A DNA stretch of 64,000 nt from Gammaproteobacteria bacterium (GCA_018661465.1 JABJIC010000006.1:62001-126000), one strand, 5' to 3'; positions 1-10,625 are shown, counted from the stretch's first letter. The notes: a model not told the origin generated them from the sequence alone. A program made the numbers and translations.

Positions 1-72
1 GTGCTACTGAACCCTGAGTTCATCGGTGAGATGAGAAAAATAGCTAACGGATATGTGCTGCCTTCTACTTAG
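1..72 (+). CDS. C-terminal end of an unidentified gene (partial)
   Basis: From base 1 an open frame runs 23 codons to a TAG at 70-72. It ends with the residues IGEMRKIANGYVLPST. The gene enters from outside the window and would converge on ptsO. Too little is visible to name a family. The frame may also be fortuitous, because so short an open stretch at an edge is weak evidence. Bases 73-197 show no further recognisable feature. Confidence 0.25.
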   Translation: MLLNPEFIGEMRKIANGYVLPST

Positions 73-197
73 GTCTTATCTATATAAGAAAGGCAATTCA
101 GACATCAATTCTACCGTCAATTGACTAACAATTGAACGAGAGTTGCCGTATTTGGGCTTGGTTGGGGATTTAAGGACGTGATTTATTGCTGAAGAGT

Positions 198-464
198 CTA
201 TTCGCCTTCTTCGAAATAGTCCGCAATCAGAGCAAGAATGGCAGTCATGGCCTCTTGTTCGTCGGCACCGTCTATTTGAATTCGAATTTCAGTTCCTTTT
301 GTAGCGGCAAGCATCATTAGCGACAGAATACTCTTTCCGTCAACCATCTTGTCGTGACCAATTTTGATTTCACTCCCAAAACTGGATGCCAGCTCCACAA
401 GCTTGGATGCAGCTCTTGCGTGAAGGCCAGCTCTGTTAATTATTGTAGTTGTGTTTTCTATCAT
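198..464 (-). CDS. ptsO: HPr-like phosphocarrier protein NPr (nitrogen PTS)
   Basis: This 88-residue protein has the usual length of HPr/NPr. The phosphoryl-accepting His15 lies in GLHARAA, and the conserved Ser region (GKSIL, Ser45) follows. In the nitrogen PTS, NPr takes phosphate from PtsP (EI-Ntr) and passes it to PtsN in the cytoplasm; it is regulatory and does not transport sugar. It is the last gene of the minus-strand series rpoN, ptsN, rapZ, ptsO, and this order is what separates NPr from a sugar-PTS HPr. The spacing to rapZ is about 52 bases. Identification is firm at family level and good for the NPr role. Confidence 0.95.
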   Translation of the reverse strand: MIENTTTIINRAGLHARAASKLVELASSFGSEIKIGHDKMVDGKSILSLMMLAATKGTEIRIQIDGADEQEAMTAILALIADYFEEGE

Positions 465-516
465 AGTGTTGTGCAGTATACGTGAATCCGAATTCTATTG
501 GTTAAGCTCTTGATTC

Positions 517-1380
517 TTAGCTCTCTACTCCTAACTCTCTGTGCCTCACCTGTACGTTACTGATGTTGTTTGAAAAATGTCGACCCAGTTTTTCCACCAG
601 ATAAACTGATCGATGCTGTCCGCCAGTGCATCCAAGGCCAACAGTTATGTAACTGCGATTATTACTTTCGAAGCGCGGTAGCCACTTTTCCAGATAGTCC
701 CGAATGTCTTCATACATCTCCTGAGCTTCTTGCTGAGCTTCAAGGAACTGGATTACGTCTTCGTTCAGTCCGGTTTGAGAGCGTAGTGCCGTGTCCCAAT
801 AAGGATTTGGCAAGCATCGAACGTCATAGACAAGATCCGCTTTAACCGGAATGCCATTCTTGTAACCGAATGATTGAAACAAAAGAGCGAGGCTGGTTTC
901 ACTATTTTCGATGAGTCGGTTTATTACAAGGTCACGCAGTTGGTGCAGAGACATTGTGCTTGTATCTATAGATAAGCTAGCCATCACAGCAATGGCTTCT
1001 AATAATTCCGATTCCTTGTCTATTGCTTCCCTAAGACCTATGGTTTCTGTGCTAAGAGGATGTTTCCTTCGGCTTTCACTAAAACGTTTCAATAGGGTTT
1101 GGCTATTGGCATCAAGAAAAACTATTTCGGTTGAAAAGTTTTTGTCTTTCAAATCTACTAAATATTCGGGCACTTTCTCCAAGTCAGAAGATATATTTCG
1201 AGCATCGATACTAACAGCTACATGAGGAATACCTGTCGAATCAGTTGATATTCGATTTGCTAGAGTTGGCAACAGACTCGCAGGCAAATTATCAATGCAG
1301 TAGTAACCACGATCTTCAAGTATATGAAGAACAGTACTTTTTCCAGATCCTGATCTGCCGCTAATGATGGTAAGTTTCAT
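517..1380 (-). CDS. rapZ: RNase adapter protein RapZ (P-loop)
   Basis: The 287-residue length matches the RapZ/YvcJ family. A Walker A motif (GRSGSGKS, residues 8-15) opens the protein. The C-terminal domain carries the signature GLGCTGGQHRSVY near residue 248, with its conserved Cys and His. In enterobacteria RapZ binds glucosamine-6-phosphate and guides RNase E to the GlmZ small RNA, so controlling glmS. Whether GlmZ exists here cannot be judged. It lies between ptsN and ptsO as in most gammaproteobacteria. The ATG start gives a protein beginning MKLTIISG, typical of the family. Confidence 0.96.
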   Translation of the reverse strand: MKLTIISGRSGSGKSTVLHILEDRGYYCIDNLPASLLPTLANRISTDSTGIPHVAVSIDARNISSDLEKVPEYLVDLKDKNFSTEIVFLDANSQTLLKRFSESRRKHPLSTETIGLREAIDKESELLEAIAVMASLSIDTSTMSLHQLRDLVINRLIENSETSLALLFQSFGYKNGIPVKADLVYDVRCLPNPYWDTALRSQTGLNEDVIQFLEAQQEAQEMYEDIRDYLEKWLPRFESNNRSYITVGLGCTGGQHRSVYLVEKLGRHFSNNISNVQVRHRELGVES

Positions 1381-1451
1381 TTTGTGTTACTGTTTTTTGG
1401 GCAAGATATTACTAATATAAGATGTTGAAATATATTAATTAAAAGTACATT

Positions 1452-1901
1452 TCAATAGGTAACAGCTACATTGTATAAGTCTTCACCGTCGTTAGTATGA
1501 CGTAATGTAAAACAAAAATCTTCATCGTTAAAGAGAGTCGCTAGAGCCGCCAGTGTCTGTACATGTTCATCGGTTTTTTGCTCTGGAACAATAAGCGCAA
1601 ACAAAAGATCTACGGGTTTTCCGTCCACAGAATCAAAATCAATCGGTTCAGCCAGACTGATCAAGGAGCCTATAATCTTGTCACAAGGTGCGACGCGGCA
1701 ATGTGGAATTGCTATCCCATTTCCGAGACCTGTAGTGCCGAGTTTTTCTCTTTCCATTAAGGCATTAAAGACTTCAGGTGCTTCAAGAGCATCTATGTTC
1801 TTTGAAATCAATTCGCTAATATTGTTGAGTATTCGTTTCTTGCTCACGCCATCCATGTTGCATTGACATCGGTCAGGAGTAAGTATTTCTTCAAGCTGCA
1901 T
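1452..1901 (-). CDS. ptsN: PTS IIA-like nitrogen regulatory protein PtsN
   Basis: This is a 149-residue EIIA-Ntr protein. The phosphorylatable His67 sits in GNGIAIPHCRV, the family hallmark, followed by the LISLAEPIDF and LLFALIVPE strands of the fructose/mannitol EIIA fold. It accepts phosphate from NPr and regulates potassium transport and sigma-54-linked functions. It sits 92 bases downstream of rpoN. The ribosome hibernation factor gene hpf (raiA), normally found between these two, is absent. The ATG start begins MQLEEILTPDR, as in homologues. Confidence 0.96.
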   Translation of the reverse strand: MQLEEILTPDRCQCNMDGVSKKRILNNISELISKNIDALEAPEVFNALMEREKLGTTGLGNGIAIPHCRVAPCDKIIGSLISLAEPIDFDSVDGKPVDLLFALIVPEQKTDEHVQTLAALATLFNDEDFCFTLRHTNDGEDLYNVAVTY

Positions 1902-1992
1902 TTTTCTAGTCTCTCGTGTTTCTGTAATTCTAGTACGGGTTCTAATTACGGTTCTAACAAGGGCTCCAAGAACAGTCCCAATATCAATTTAT

Positions 1993-3504
1993 CTACCCGG
2001 CAAGTCGTTTTCTTTCATTCGAAGGAGGTATAGAGAGTGACTCGCGGTATTTGGCAATTGTTCGTCTGGCGACATTAATTCCTTTCTCCTCAAGCAAATT
2101 CGTAATTTTACTATCACTAAGAGGTTTGCGGCTGTTTTCGGCTGCCACCAATTTCTTGATAATAGCTCGAATAGCTGTGGAGGAACATTCGCCTCCGCCA
2201 CTAGTAGAAACGTGACTAGAGAAGAAGTATTTGAGTTCAAAAATTCCTCTCGGTGTGTGCATATATTTCTGAGTAGTGACTCTGGATATGGTTGATTCAT
2301 GCATGCTCACGGCTTCTGCTATATCGTGCAAGACAAGAGGTTTCATAGCCTCTTCACCGTATTCAAGAAAACCTTTCTGGTGTTCTACTATTCGCGTAGA
2401 TACTTTCATTAAAGTTTCGTTTCGACTCTGCAGGCTTTTGATAAACCATTTTGCTTCCTGCAAATTGTCTCGAAGATAACTATTTTCTTCGCTACTATCT
2501 GCCCGCTTCACCAGAGAGGCATAACTATCATTGATTCTGATTTTCGGAGCCGTCTCTGGATTGAGTTCAACTTTCCACTTGCCTGATTGGGTTTTGCTTA
2601 CAATAACGTCAGGCACGATATAACTGGTGGCGGGAGGTGCTATATCTGAGCCAGGCCTTGGGTTAAGGCTCTCAATAATGCTTATAGTTTCGCTTAGTTC
2701 AGCTTCTTTTAGTTTGGTTCGCCGCATCAGCTGGGCGTAATCGCGATGCCCCAATAAATCTATATAATCTCTAATAATAAGCTTTGCATTCTCTACCAAT
2801 TTTTCCTGTCCGGGAACTTCATATTGTCCTAGCTGAATAGTCAGGCATTCTGACAAGTCTCGATAAGCTACTCCGACAGGGTCAAATTGCTGAATTCGGT
2901 GTAATACGGCGAGGACTTCATCTTCTTCAATTTCAAGTTCAGGGTCAAAGCCTTCGATTAGGGAAGGGACATCAACGGTAAGCATACCGTTGATGTCTAT
3001 AGCATCAATTATGGCTAGTGCAATCGAATTATCCTGATCACTCATTGGTGTGAGGTTGAGTTGCCAGTGAAGATGATCCTGCAGTGAATCATCAGCTGTA
3101 TCTCGAGACTCAAAATCTGCGGAGTTACCATCAAAAGACCCTGATGACGTGTAAGTTTCAGGGTAGATATCGTCCCAGTTGGTATCTACTGATAAGTCGT
3201 TGGGAATTTGATCTTGCCAGCTATCCTCGGCAGTATCTTGTTCCGTTGAAACCTTGGCATCAGCATTAATTTCGGCATTTTTTTGTATTGGATCTTCGAC
3301 GGTATTGAGGTCATTCGCCGTTTTATTTCCCTGCAATTCTTCCTCATTGTTTTCAATGAGTTCTAACATTGGATTGCTTTCCAGAGCCTCGTGAATCTCT
3401 TGTTGTAAATCCAAAGTAGAAAGTTGTAGTAAGCGGATCGCCTGCTGCAGCTGCGGAGTCATAGTCAGTTGTTGACCTAGCTTGAGCTGAAGCGATAATT
3501 TCAT
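1993..3504 (-). CDS. rpoN: RNA polymerase sigma-54 factor RpoN
   Basis: This 503-residue protein has the complete sigma-54 plan. A Gln/Leu-rich activator-interaction region (residues 1-50, [20 protein letters not shown]) comes first, then an acidic linker (about 60-120), the core-binding domain, a helix-turn-helix region, and the RpoN box [10 protein letters not shown] (about 479-488), which reads the -24 element. It directs RNA polymerase to -24/-12 promoters and needs AAA+ activators. It stands first among rpoN-ptsN-rapZ-ptsO, downstream of lptB. A 190-base gap with a run of guanines separates it from lptB. Confidence 0.98.
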   Translation of the reverse strand: MKLSLQLKLGQQLTMTPQLQQAIRLLQLSTLDLQQEIHEALESNPMLELIENNEEELQGNKTANDLNTVEDPIQKNAEINADAKVSTEQDTAEDSWQDQIPNDLSVDTNWDDIYPETYTSSGSFDGNSADFESRDTADDSLQDHLHWQLNLTPMSDQDNSIALAIIDAIDINGMLTVDVPSLIEGFDPELEIEEDEVLAVLHRIQQFDPVGVAYRDLSECLTIQLGQYEVPGQEKLVENAKLIIRDYIDLLGHRDYAQLMRRTKLKEAELSETISIIESLNPRPGSDIAPPATSYIVPDVIVSKTQSGKWKVELNPETAPKIRINDSYASLVKRADSSEENSYLRDNLQEAKWFIKSLQSRNETLMKVSTRIVEHQKGFLEYGEEAMKPLVLHDIAEAVSMHESTISRVTTQKYMHTPRGIFELKYFFSSHVSTSGGGECSSTAIRAIIKKLVAAENSRKPLSDSKITNLLEEKGINVARRTIAKYRESLSIPPSNERKRLAG

Positions 3505-3651
3505 GGAAGATACATCTATGTGGGGGATTTAGTGACTAATTATCTTGGTAAATATTCGAGTACTTTTCTTGCCCAAGTTTCCAGTGATTCCATGCCAGTA
3601 TAGCAAGAATCGTGCCTGTATTGCATAGGCTTTTTATTCGAGGTTTCTGTT

Positions 3652-3684
3652 GGGTGTTGGGGGAGGCCATGGGGGGGTGAAGGG
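3652..3684 (+). repeat. Guanine-tract cluster, possible G-quadruplex
   Basis: Between lptB and rpoN the plus strand has four guanine tracts of 3, 5, 7 and 3 bases at 3652-3654, 3659-3663, 3671-3677 and 3682-3684, separated by 4, 7 and 4 bases. This fits the G3+N1-7 rule for an intramolecular quadruplex. Both flanking genes are read from the minus strand, so the guanines are on the template strand and the transcript is C-rich. Any effect on readthrough into rpoN is inference. Confidence 0.45.
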
Positions 3685-3694
3685 AAGGAAATTG

Positions 3695-4414
3695 TCAGAT
3701 TTTGAATTGCTCTCCGAGATACACTTCTCTTACTTTGTCATTGCTTAGAATTGCATTGGCATCGCCCTCTGCAATGATATGACCTTCGCTGACAATGTAA
3801 GCTTTCTCACAAATATCCAGAGTTTCTCTGACGTTGTGATCGGTTAGAAGGATACCGATGTTTCTCGATTTTAAATGTTGAATAATTTGTTTAATATCAC
3901 TCACAGAAATTGGATCAACTCCAGCAAAAGGCTCATCCAGTAAAATGAATTTTGGATCGGTGGCGAGTGTTCTCGCAATTTCTGTTCGTCTTCTTTCTCC
4001 ACCAGAAAGGCTCATGCCTTTATTGTGTCGAATATGTTGAATATTGAATTCATCAAGAAGGGATTCAAGTTTCTTCGATCTCTCCGGTGCCGACAAATCC
4101 TTTCGGGTCTCAAGAATAGCGAGAATATTATTCTCTACAGTCAGGGTTCTGAATATTGAAGAATCTTGTGGAAGATATGACAAGCCATATTCGGCTCTCT
4201 TATGAATAGGTAAAGAGGTAATATCCTTGCCTGATATATCGACGGTGCCGCCATTCGCCTGCACTAGCCCAACGATCATATAAAAACAGGTAGTTTTTCC
4301 AGCTCCGTTTGGGCCAAGTAGCCCTACTATTTCTCCTTGCTCCACGCTAATAGAGACATCCCGAACTACTTCGCGGCTCTTGTAACTTTTGGCTAGGTGG
4401 GAGGCTTTCAGCAT
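3695..4414 (-). CDS. lptB: LPS export ABC transporter ATPase LptB
   Basis: LptB is the cytoplasmic ATPase that powers LptFG in moving LPS to the outer membrane. The 239 residues include Walker A GPNGAGKT (34-41), the signature [13 protein letters not shown] (about 137-149), Walker B FILLDEP with the family-typical FAGVDP, and the H-loop LLTDHNV. It lies 4 bases downstream of lptA in the same direction, completing lptC-lptA-lptB. lptF and lptG are not in the window, as is usual. Confidence 0.98.
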   Translation of the reverse strand: MLKASHLAKSYKSREVVRDVSISVEQGEIVGLLGPNGAGKTTCFYMIVGLVQANGGTVDISGKDITSLPIHKRAEYGLSYLPQDSSIFRTLTVENNILAILETRKDLSAPERSKKLESLLDEFNIQHIRHNKGMSLSGGERRRTEIARTLATDPKFILLDEPFAGVDPISVSDIKQIIQHLKSRNIGILLTDHNVRETLDICEKAYIVSEGHIIAEGDANAILSNDKVREVYLGEQFKI

Positions 4415-4418
4415 GGTT

Positions 4419-4940
4419 TTAGTTGCTTGTGGAGTTCAACATGCCTTCGCAAGGGCCCGCTGCTTCCTTAATCAGGTCTTGGTCAGCGAGGTAGGTAATT
4501 GATTTACACTTCATTGTTGAATCAGGGGACTGGATGCTAGCCTCACCTAATAATTCGACAATAGTTTCGCCATCAATTTGGTCGGTGTAGAAAGAAAGAG
4601 TTTCACTAGTACCGACAACCATGCCGCCTTCCTCATCCAGTTGTTGCTGATATCGAACGGGAGAGCCATGTACGGTAACTTTGTTTAGCTCATTGGTAGT
4701 AGCATCCCTTTCGAAAACTGCATCATCTCCATTTATTATTAGAGTTCCCTGAGTTACTTGCACATTACCTGACATTTCGAGAATTCTTAGGCCGTCCCTC
4801 ATGCTCATGACAGAATTTCCATCTGCACTCCATTGCACGTCCTGGGATTTATCTGTCTCCAGAGCGTAGCTTTGAGCGGAGAGTAAGCTAGCCAAAATCA
4901 CAAATCTTGTGCTAATTCTGCTAATTCGCAATCTGTGCAT
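4419..4940 (-). CDS. lptA: Periplasmic LPS-bridge protein LptA
   Basis: This is a 173-residue OstA-like beta-jellyroll protein. An N-terminal signal peptide (about residues 1-26, ending near SAQSYA) precedes beta-rich sequence with the motifs [19 protein letters not shown], which match the LptA fold. LptA oligomers bridge LptC and LptD and carry LPS across the periplasm. Its start overlaps the end of lptC by 20 bases, and it is followed 4 bases later by lptB, so the three are very probably co-translated. Sequence identity in this family is low; identification rests on motifs plus position. Confidence 0.94.
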   Translation of the reverse strand: MHRLRISRISTRFVILASLLSAQSYALETDKSQDVQWSADGNSVMSMRDGLRILEMSGNVQVTQGTLIINGDDAVFERDATTNELNKVTVHGSPVRYQQQLDEEGGMVVGTSETLSFYTDQIDGETIVELLGEASIQSPDSTMKCKSITYLADQDLIKEAAGPCEGMLNSTSN

Positions 4941-5508
4941 ATTGTCCTCTTATATCCCGAAGGAAGACTATTTCATCGGTTTTTAATCGAGCTATCATCC
5001 CTGTAGACGTTTGTTGCAGGTTTTCTGTTACAACTGTAACTCGATTGTCCGTAGTCAGTGTTTCCAGCTCCGGGTTCACTGACAAAAATTCAGTAGACAT
5101 GGTTATTCTATTGCCTGCGGCATCGAGATTGAACACTTCAACATTTCCGCTTAGCTCAATGGTTTGATTACTGGAAGTTTCACTGCCCGATGCTGCTGAA
5201 ATTTTGCCGGATTTGGCGACTATATTCCAGCGGGAATCACCTTCCTCATAGAGTCGAATCAATGGGCTTTCCAATTCTGTTGTCTCGTCTTTAAACGTGG
5301 TTTGGCGACTTGCTTGCAAGGTATAACTTATATTCCCTTGTGCGTCGTAAAGTACGGTGTTTATTCCTTCAGAGTATGCATTATAGTCGAGTAATAATTC
5401 ATTTTCCTCTGAGTCCAATAAGGGGACTTCTGAATTAAATGAACTAATCCCAACGAACAGAGTTACTGCGACTAATGTCGGAATTATCAAAAGGCGAATG
5501 CGCTGCAT
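4921..5508 (-). CDS. lptC: LPS export inner-membrane protein LptC
   Basis: This is a 195-residue protein with a single N-terminal membrane anchor (residues about 6-24, LLIIPTLVAVTLFVGI) and a periplasmic beta-jellyroll domain of the LptC/LptA type. LptC takes LPS from LptFG and hands it to LptA. It overlaps lptA and lies downstream of kdsC. The 163-base gap to kdsC could hold a promoter for lptCAB, as the E. coli locus has a stress promoter here, but I could not define one. The decameric motif TCTCAGTGA occurs twice in tandem at 5515-5533. Confidence 0.93.
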   Translation of the reverse strand: MQRIRLLIIPTLVAVTLFVGISSFNSEVPLLDSEENELLLDYNAYSEGINTVLYDAQGNISYTLQASRQTTFKDETTELESPLIRLYEEGDSRWNIVAKSGKISAASGSETSSNQTIELSGNVEVFNLDAAGNRITMSTEFLSVNPELETLTTDNRVTVVTENLQQTSTGMIARLKTDEIVFLRDIRGQYAQIAN

Positions 5509-5671
5509 AGGTACTCTCAGTGATTCTCAGTGACACTAAATGAATCTTAGTTACTCTCCGCTAAGCCATTAGACCGAGCTTAACATGAATGCTTCATTAA
5601 TTCGGAGTTTTGGAATTTCGGCGAGTAAGATGCGGAGCTGCTTCTATTAAGAGCACCTGGCATTGTTTGAC

Positions 5672-6205
5672 TCAGGAGTTGAGAAAAGATTCCATCTTGT
5701 GTTGAGACGTCAAAATAAAATCGGTAACTTCACGGACAGCCCCCATGCCTCCAGAATATGCAGTAATGGCGTGAACGGATTTTTTGATAGTGGGGTGGCC
5801 TCCCGGAACAGAAAAGCCGAGGCCGACACAGTTCAGTACAGGGAGGTCGGGAAGGTCATCGCCGACATAGGCAATTGAGCTTTTTGCTATACCTCTGGAT
5901 GAAATGATTTCGTCTAATACATTTAATTTGTCTTCCCTGCCTTGATACAGCAATTCAATGCCTAAATCAGCGGCGCGTTTCTCCAGAAGGGCCGAGCTAC
6001 GCCCTGTAATAATGCCTACTTCGATGCCCGCTTGTTTTAACATCTTTATTCCGTGGCCATCGAGGCTATGAAATGCCTTAAATTCTTCTCCTGAGTTCGA
6101 AAAATACAGGCGACCATCAGTCAACACTCCATCCACATCGAGTAATAGTAAGCTGATCTCTTTGGCACGAGATTCGGCATCGTCCTGGTCTATGTTATAA
6201 ATCAT
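5672..6205 (-). CDS. kdsC: 3-deoxy-D-manno-octulosonate 8-phosphate phosphatase
   Basis: This is a HAD-superfamily phosphatase of 177 residues without a cap domain, the usual KdsC size. Motif I is DVDGVLTDG (nucleophile Asp23, acid/base Asp25), motif II is GIITGRSS, and the GDDLPDLPV loop supplies metal ligands. It removes phosphate from Kdo-8-phosphate in the cytoplasm to give Kdo for the LPS inner core. It follows kdsD by 21 bases on the minus strand, and the lpt genes lie downstream, so Kdo synthesis and LPS export are clustered. Confidence 0.97.
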   Translation of the reverse strand: MIYNIDQDDAESRAKEISLLLLDVDGVLTDGRLYFSNSGEEFKAFHSLDGHGIKMLKQAGIEVGIITGRSSALLEKRAADLGIELLYQGREDKLNVLDEIISSRGIAKSSIAYVGDDLPDLPVLNCVGLGFSVPGGHPTIKKSVHAITAYSGGMGAVREVTDFILTSQHKMESFLNS

Positions 6206-6226
6206 AATTGAATATCATTGCTCGAG

Positions 6227-7201
6227 TTAAACCACATTTGATTGTAATAAGTCATGCATCTTAAGAATGCCGACAACCTGACCCTCATCGTCTTTGGCTA
6301 AGACGACGTAGACGTTTGCTTCTTGCATAATTAGTGCAGCTTCCGCTGCCAGGGAATTGGCGTTTACGTATTTAAAATTCGTTGACATAACATCATCGAT
6401 TTTCGTGTCCTGAATATTCAGCCCGGAATCGATAGTTCTGCGCAGGTCTCCATCGGTAAATACCCCGGCTAAGTTCGATTTGCTATCTACAACTGTTGTT
6501 AGCCCAAAACCCTTTTGGCTCATCTCTAGTAATGCTTCCGCCAAAGCAATCCCTTGAGGAACGGTTGGAATTTCTTTTCCTGTATGCATCAAATCTTTGA
6601 CTTTAACCAACAATCTTCGACCCAGATTTCCGCCAGGATGAGAAAAAGCAAAGTCATCCCGGGTGAAGCCGCGGGCTTCCAGGAGGGCCATAGCCAAAGC
6701 ATCTCCGAGCACCAGTGCTGCTGTCGTACTTGATGTAGGAGCTAAGCCTAGAGGGCAGGCTTCTTCGTTAACAGTAGCGTCGAGATTTGCTGATGCTTCT
6801 TTGGCGAGTTCTGAATCAGTATCACCGGTAAGGGTAATTAAAGGGATGTCTTTTCTCTTGAGAATAGGGAGAAGCGAAAGGATTTCCTCCGTTGTCCCTG
6901 AATTTGAGATCGCAAGTACGACATCATCAGATGCAATCATGCCTATGTCGCCATGACTTGCTTCAGCAGGATGAACATACATTGCGGTGGTGCCTGTGCT
7001 GGCCAGTGTGGCGGCGATTTTCTTGCCTATATGCCCAGACTTCCCCATACCGATGACTACAACCCTGCCTGAGCTTTCAAGAATGATTTTGCAGGCAAGT
7101 TCAAACTGCTCATCAATGCGATCAGATAGTGCGCTTACCGCATTTTTTTCAATCTCGATTGTTCTAAGGGCACTGTTCTTAAAGGAAGTGTCGCTTGTCA
7201 T
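6227..7201 (-). CDS. kdsD: D-arabinose 5-phosphate isomerase
   Basis: The 324 residues form a SIS sugar-isomerase domain (about 35-180; motifs VVVIGMGKSGHIGKK and AISNSGTTEE) followed by two CBS domains (about 205-324). This is the standard KdsD/KpsF architecture. It converts ribulose 5-phosphate to arabinose 5-phosphate, the first committed precursor of Kdo. Its partner kdsC is immediately downstream. The upstream gene is the yrbG-type exchanger, as in E. coli. Confidence 0.97.
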   Translation of the reverse strand: MTSDTSFKNSALRTIEIEKNAVSALSDRIDEQFELACKIILESSGRVVVIGMGKSGHIGKKIAATLASTGTTAMYVHPAEASHGDIGMIASDDVVLAISNSGTTEEILSLLPILKRKDIPLITLTGDTDSELAKEASANLDATVNEEACPLGLAPTSSTTAALVLGDALAMALLEARGFTRDDFAFSHPGGNLGRRLLVKVKDLMHTGKEIPTVPQGIALAEALLEMSQKGFGLTTVVDSKSNLAGVFTDGDLRRTIDSGLNIQDTKIDDVMSTNFKYVNANSLAAEAALIMQEANVYVVLAKDDEGQVVGILKMHDLLQSNVV

Positions 7202-7302
7202 ATTTCCTTGGCCTAGCTTAGTGAATAGCTCACTATGAGATGAGTTTTCTGGTAGGAATAATTATAACTAAGGCAGATCAGTCTAGCGATCTAATTTTTG
7301 AC

Positions 7303-8265
7303 TCATTGCGCCGAAAGCTGGACCAGCATGACTGTAAACCAGCCGCAGTAAATTGAGATAAACATTAGGCCACTGAACCTTCCAATCATCTTCTTCTTTT
7401 TTATTCCGGTGTAACAGAAGTAGGCCAGCATGACCGTTAGTAAGAGTACGAATGTGTAGTCTCTGTAGAGTAGATTTGGCTCGATCAGTCCTGGGCTAAA
7501 TAGGCCGGGAAAAGGCAGCACCGCAAGCAAATTTAGAATGTTCGATCCAACAATATTTCCAATAGCCAGATCGTGATGTCCTTTCAATACGCAGGTAACA
7601 GATGCAGCCAGTTCAGGAAGGCTCGTTCCTAGAGCAACTATAGTGAGACCAATTATTGCTGTTGATACTCCAAAAGAATCGGCGATCGAAGAGGCGGCCT
7701 CTACCAGAGCTGTTGCACTGAGAATCAAGAGTGCCAATCCCAGAATCAAATAAGCTACCGCTTGAAGACTACTTACGTGATCCAGACTTTCCTCATCGAT
7801 GTCTGGGGCGACTCCGGTCTTAGACTTTTTCCTGAATAGTTTGTATCCGAAGTAGACAGTTATAGCTATCAGTATCAGGGCATCGAAAAAACCGAGATAC
7901 AGATCGAATAATAAAACACCGGTGATTACTGTAACCAGAAGAAGGGCGGGGATTTCCTTTCCAATAAGGGACTCAGGAGGTTTGAGCGGGCTTATAATCG
8001 CTGCAATACCCAAAGCCACACCTACATTGAAGAGATTGGATCCAAGGGCATTTCCGATAGCGAGCTCTGGTTTGTTATTAAGTGCAGAAGCAGCGGAGGA
8101 GAATATCTCAGGCGCGGAAGTGCCGAAGGCTACGATCGTCAGGCCTATCATCAGGGGGGATACCCCTAAATTACGAGCCATTGCCGAGGCGCCAAACACA
8201 AACTTGTCCGCTCCCCAGATTAGTCCAACAAATCCGAGAACAATAATGGCCGTATCAAGGAACAT
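7303..8265 (-). CDS. yrbG: Calcium/sodium antiporter, YrbG family
   Basis: This 320-residue polytopic membrane protein has the duplicated alpha-repeat of Ca2+/cation antiporters. The first copy, near residues 37-54, contains LTIVAFGTSAPE, and the second, near 200-217, contains LTIVALGTSLPE; the Glu of each is an ion ligand. About ten hydrophobic segments are visible, with a charged cytoplasmic loop in the middle (about 145-160). Members exchange Na+ for Ca2+ across the inner membrane; the physiological ion here is not proven. It lies just upstream of kdsD, matching the E. coli yrbG-kdsD order. Confidence 0.93.
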   Translation of the reverse strand: MFLDTAIIVLGFVGLIWGADKFVFGASAMARNLGVSPLMIGLTIVAFGTSAPEIFSSAASALNNKPELAIGNALGSNLFNVGVALGIAAIISPLKPPESLIGKEIPALLLVTVITGVLLFDLYLGFFDALILIAITVYFGYKLFRKKSKTGVAPDIDEESLDHVSSLQAVAYLILGLALLILSATALVEAASSIADSFGVSTAIIGLTIVALGTSLPELAASVTCVLKGHHDLAIGNIVGSNILNLLAVLPFPGLFSPGLIEPNLLYRDYTFVLLLTVMLAYFCYTGIKKKKMIGRFSGLMFISIYCGWFTVMLVQLSAQ

Positions 8266-8486
8266 ATACGATGATTTCTTACTGCAGCAATAAAGCCGAC
8301 AATTAGAAGTGTCTTTGGCATGGTTTGCAAGTAATAATTTATTGAACTCGGCAATTGATGTAAACTGCGCATCCTTAATAAGGGGGATTCAGTCCTTATT
8401 CAGGTCTTGCAATCTAAGCTTGGTAGTATTGATTTTTTTAGCGCTTAATATGGATTTTTTGGCGGACTCAAATAGGAGATAAGCAG

Positions 8487-9086
8487 ATGAATTTATTGAA
8501 GAAATATGTCTTACTTTTTGTGATGGCGAGTTTTTTGCCTTCTGCTATGGCACAACAAATGACTGCTGTTGAAACAGCTGAGAAGGGAGTTGAGACGCTT
8601 CTGGCAACCGTTGCAGAGTCTAAAAACCTGTTTTTATCTGACAGGGATCAGTATTTCTCGAATGTAGAAGGGGTTCTCAATACATTTGTGGACTTCAATG
8701 AGGTGGCCGCTGTAGTGATGTCGCGGCATGCCGGTTCTGCCAGCGACGCTCAAAAGCAACGATTCGCTGATATTCTGAAGACCACCCTGACTCGTTTCTA
8801 TGGTGCCGCACTGGTCTCATACAACGATGAGGAATTGGTCTTTCTTCCGGCCGGAAATCCCAATGCGGACCCTCGAGCGGACACTGTAGTAAGCATGGAG
8901 CTGAGAGGCGCCGATACTAATCTTAAGTTGCAGTATCAGATGTTTCTCAATGCGGATGAGGAATGGAAGCTAAAGAACCTGAGCCTGGTAGGTATTAACC
9001 TTGGTAGGCAGTACAACACACAATTTACCGCTCTTATGTCACAACACAACAATGATATCGATTTGGTTTTGAATAATTGGAAATAG
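8487..9086 (+). CDS. mlaC: Periplasmic phospholipid-binding protein MlaC
   Basis: This is a 199-residue MlaC/Ttg2D family protein with a signal peptide (about 1-22, ending SAMAQQ). The tail is of family type, with VGINLGRQYNTQF and a final block ending LVLNNWK. MlaC shuttles phospholipids between the outer-membrane MlaA complex and the inner-membrane MlaFEDB transporter to keep lipid asymmetry. In E. coli and Pseudomonas mlaFED precede mlaC and mlaB follows. Here mlaC is the first gene after a 221-base divergent gap to yrbG, and the BolA-type gene follows after 12 bases, so mlaF, mlaE, mlaD and mlaB are all missing from this locus. Confidence 0.93.
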   Translation: MNLLKKYVLLFVMASFLPSAMAQQMTAVETAEKGVETLLATVAESKNLFLSDRDQYFSNVEGVLNTFVDFNEVAAVVMSRHAGSASDAQKQRFADILKTTLTRFYGAALVSYNDEELVFLPAGNPNADPRADTVVSMELRGADTNLKLQYQMFLNADEEWKLKNLSLVGINLGRQYNTQFTALMSQHNNDIDLVLNNWK

Positions 9087-9098
9087 GATAAGAAGCTT

Positions 9099-9335
9099 TT
9101 GGATTCCGTACAAATAGAACAGATACTTACGGCAGGCTTAAGTGACTGCGAAATTACAGTAGAAGGTGGTGACGGGAAATACCTGGTCACAGCAATAGGT
9201 CAAGTTTTCGAAGGATTGAACGCTGTTAAGAGACAGCAAACCATCTACAAAATTCTCAATGAGCATATTAGTAGTGGAGCTATTCACGCGGTCAGTATGA
9301 ATCTGATGACCGTAGAGGAAAGCGAAGCGGCTTAA
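9099..9335 (+). CDS. ibaG: BolA/IbaG family iron-sulfur metabolism regulator
   Basis: This is a 78-residue BolA-domain protein. The conserved part DSVQIEQILTAGLSDCEITV is followed by the helix-turn segment FEGLNAVKRQQTIYKIL, the classic BolA region. The start is TTG, supported by an AGGATAAG ribosome site about 10 bases upstream. IbaG-type BolA proteins bind glutaredoxins with [2Fe-2S] clusters; ibaG next to murA is the enterobacterial arrangement, and this position suggests IbaG rather than BolA itself. The expected ligand His in the family's central region is not obvious, so cluster binding is uncertain. Confidence 0.88.
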   Translation: MDSVQIEQILTAGLSDCEITVEGGDGKYLVTAIGQVFEGLNAVKRQQTIYKILNEHISSGAIHAVSMNLMTVEESEAA

Positions 9336-9362
9336 TGTCAATCCATTCTGTTGGACTTATAA

Positions 9363-10625
<1,263 letters not shown>

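Noticed and set aside
570..1225. Plus-strand frames of 91 and 104 codons within rapZ
   Set aside because: They are antisense shadows of the well-supported rapZ gene.
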